In this document: positions 6,154-6,304 of the stretch, one piece after another
How positions within the stretch are numbered: the stretch's first letter is position 1
How the letters are laid out: every line of letters starts with the position of its first letter
Origin: JBLNCE01 sp050260415
Lineage (GTDB): Bacteria; Bacillota; UBA4882; JAAYXC01
DNA length: 6,304 bases
Assembly: GCA_050260415.1 (NCBI GenBank)
Contig: JBLNCE010000045.1
Location: 1 to 6,304 of the forward strand
Direction of reading: 5' to 3'
Notes under the pieces: generated by a model
The model's database searches: none
What the model was told of the DNA's origin: nothing
The model's input: the letters and a program-made list of their open reading frames with translations, nothing else
Position numbers and translations under genes: made by a program

Positions 6154-6304
6154 ATGCGGGCATTCATCGCGCGAAGGTTAGTAATCATGATTCCCATGAT
6201 GATCCTGGCGTCGGTGATCTGTTTCTGGATCACCGAGCTTCAGCCCGGTGATTTCGTCAGCCAGTATTTGGATAATCCCAGGATATCGCCGGAGCAGATC
6301 AGGC
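6154..6304 (+). CDS. ABC importer permease, DppB/OppB-type, 5' part (3' end outside window)
   Basis: This is the first inner-membrane subunit of the importer that uses the preceding binding protein. Fifty residues are visible. MRAFIARRLVIMIPMMILAS is a short basic N-terminus running into the first membrane helix, and ITELQPGDFVS matches the conserved L-PGD element that follows the first helix in DppB-type permeases (usually LPPGD or PGDP). The ATG at 6154 is preceded by a purine-rich GAGGGAGAGGG at 6138-6148. An overlapping ATG at 6150 is in another frame without permease character. The gene is 71 bp downstream of the binding-protein stop, past a stem-loop, so the two are probably one transcript. 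The remaining helices and the second permease and ATPase genes would lie to the right. Confidence 0.85.
   Translation, partial: MRAFIARRLVIMIPMMILASVICFWITELQPGDFVSQYLDNPRISPEQIR

Noticed and set aside
1..6304. CRISPR array, insertion-sequence ends or transposase
   Set aside because: No spaced direct repeats of CRISPR length, no terminal inverted repeats flanking a segment, and no transposase motif were seen on either strand.

Overview
The window is a high-GC bacterial chromosomal segment with purine-rich Shine-Dalgarno sites (GGAGG type) in front of the main genes. No rRNA, tRNA or taxon-specific marker is present, so the host can only be guessed. A 10-TM-type FtsX permease, an RpiR-type regulator next to murQ, and a dipeptide/oligopeptide-type ABC importer would suit a GC-rich Bacillota lineage or a related thermophile-like group. 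The solute-binding protein has a signal-peptidase-I type leader and no lipobox, which leans towards a cell with a periplasm. This placement is inference.

Layout, left to right. Positions 2-1567 (+) are the C-terminal 521 residues of an FtsX/MacB-type ABC permease, cut by the left edge. Positions 1568-2157 hold no intact gene. Within them, on the minus strand (1752-2010), is the frameshifted C-terminal third of a Dam/DpnM-type adenine-N6 DNA methyltransferase; 1568-1751 holds only an unrecognised open frame. Positions 2158-3018 (+) encode an RpiR-family regulator (HTH plus SIS domain), probably MurR-like. An AT-rich gap follows, containing a heptad repeat, a candidate promoter and a perfect 10-bp inverted repeat. 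Positions 3168-4064 (+) encode MurQ, the MurNAc-6-phosphate etherase, at full length. After a 251-bp gap, 4316-6082 (+) encodes an exported family-5 solute-binding protein. A 13-bp intercistronic stem-loop separates it from the first permease gene of the same importer (6154 to the right edge).

The coherent part is a candidate cell-wall sugar salvage locus: a SIS-domain sensor of a sugar phosphate, the etherase that turns MurNAc-6-P into GlcNAc-6-P and D-lactate, and a binding-protein-dependent importer that may bring in peptides, muropeptides or oligosaccharides. Similar palindromic elements (AGGAAkGAwTTCyT) lie just upstream of both the regulator and murQ and are proposed as its operators. 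No wholly new system is evident. The most informative non-obvious items are the decayed methyltransferase, the paired operator-like sites and the link between murQ and the importer.
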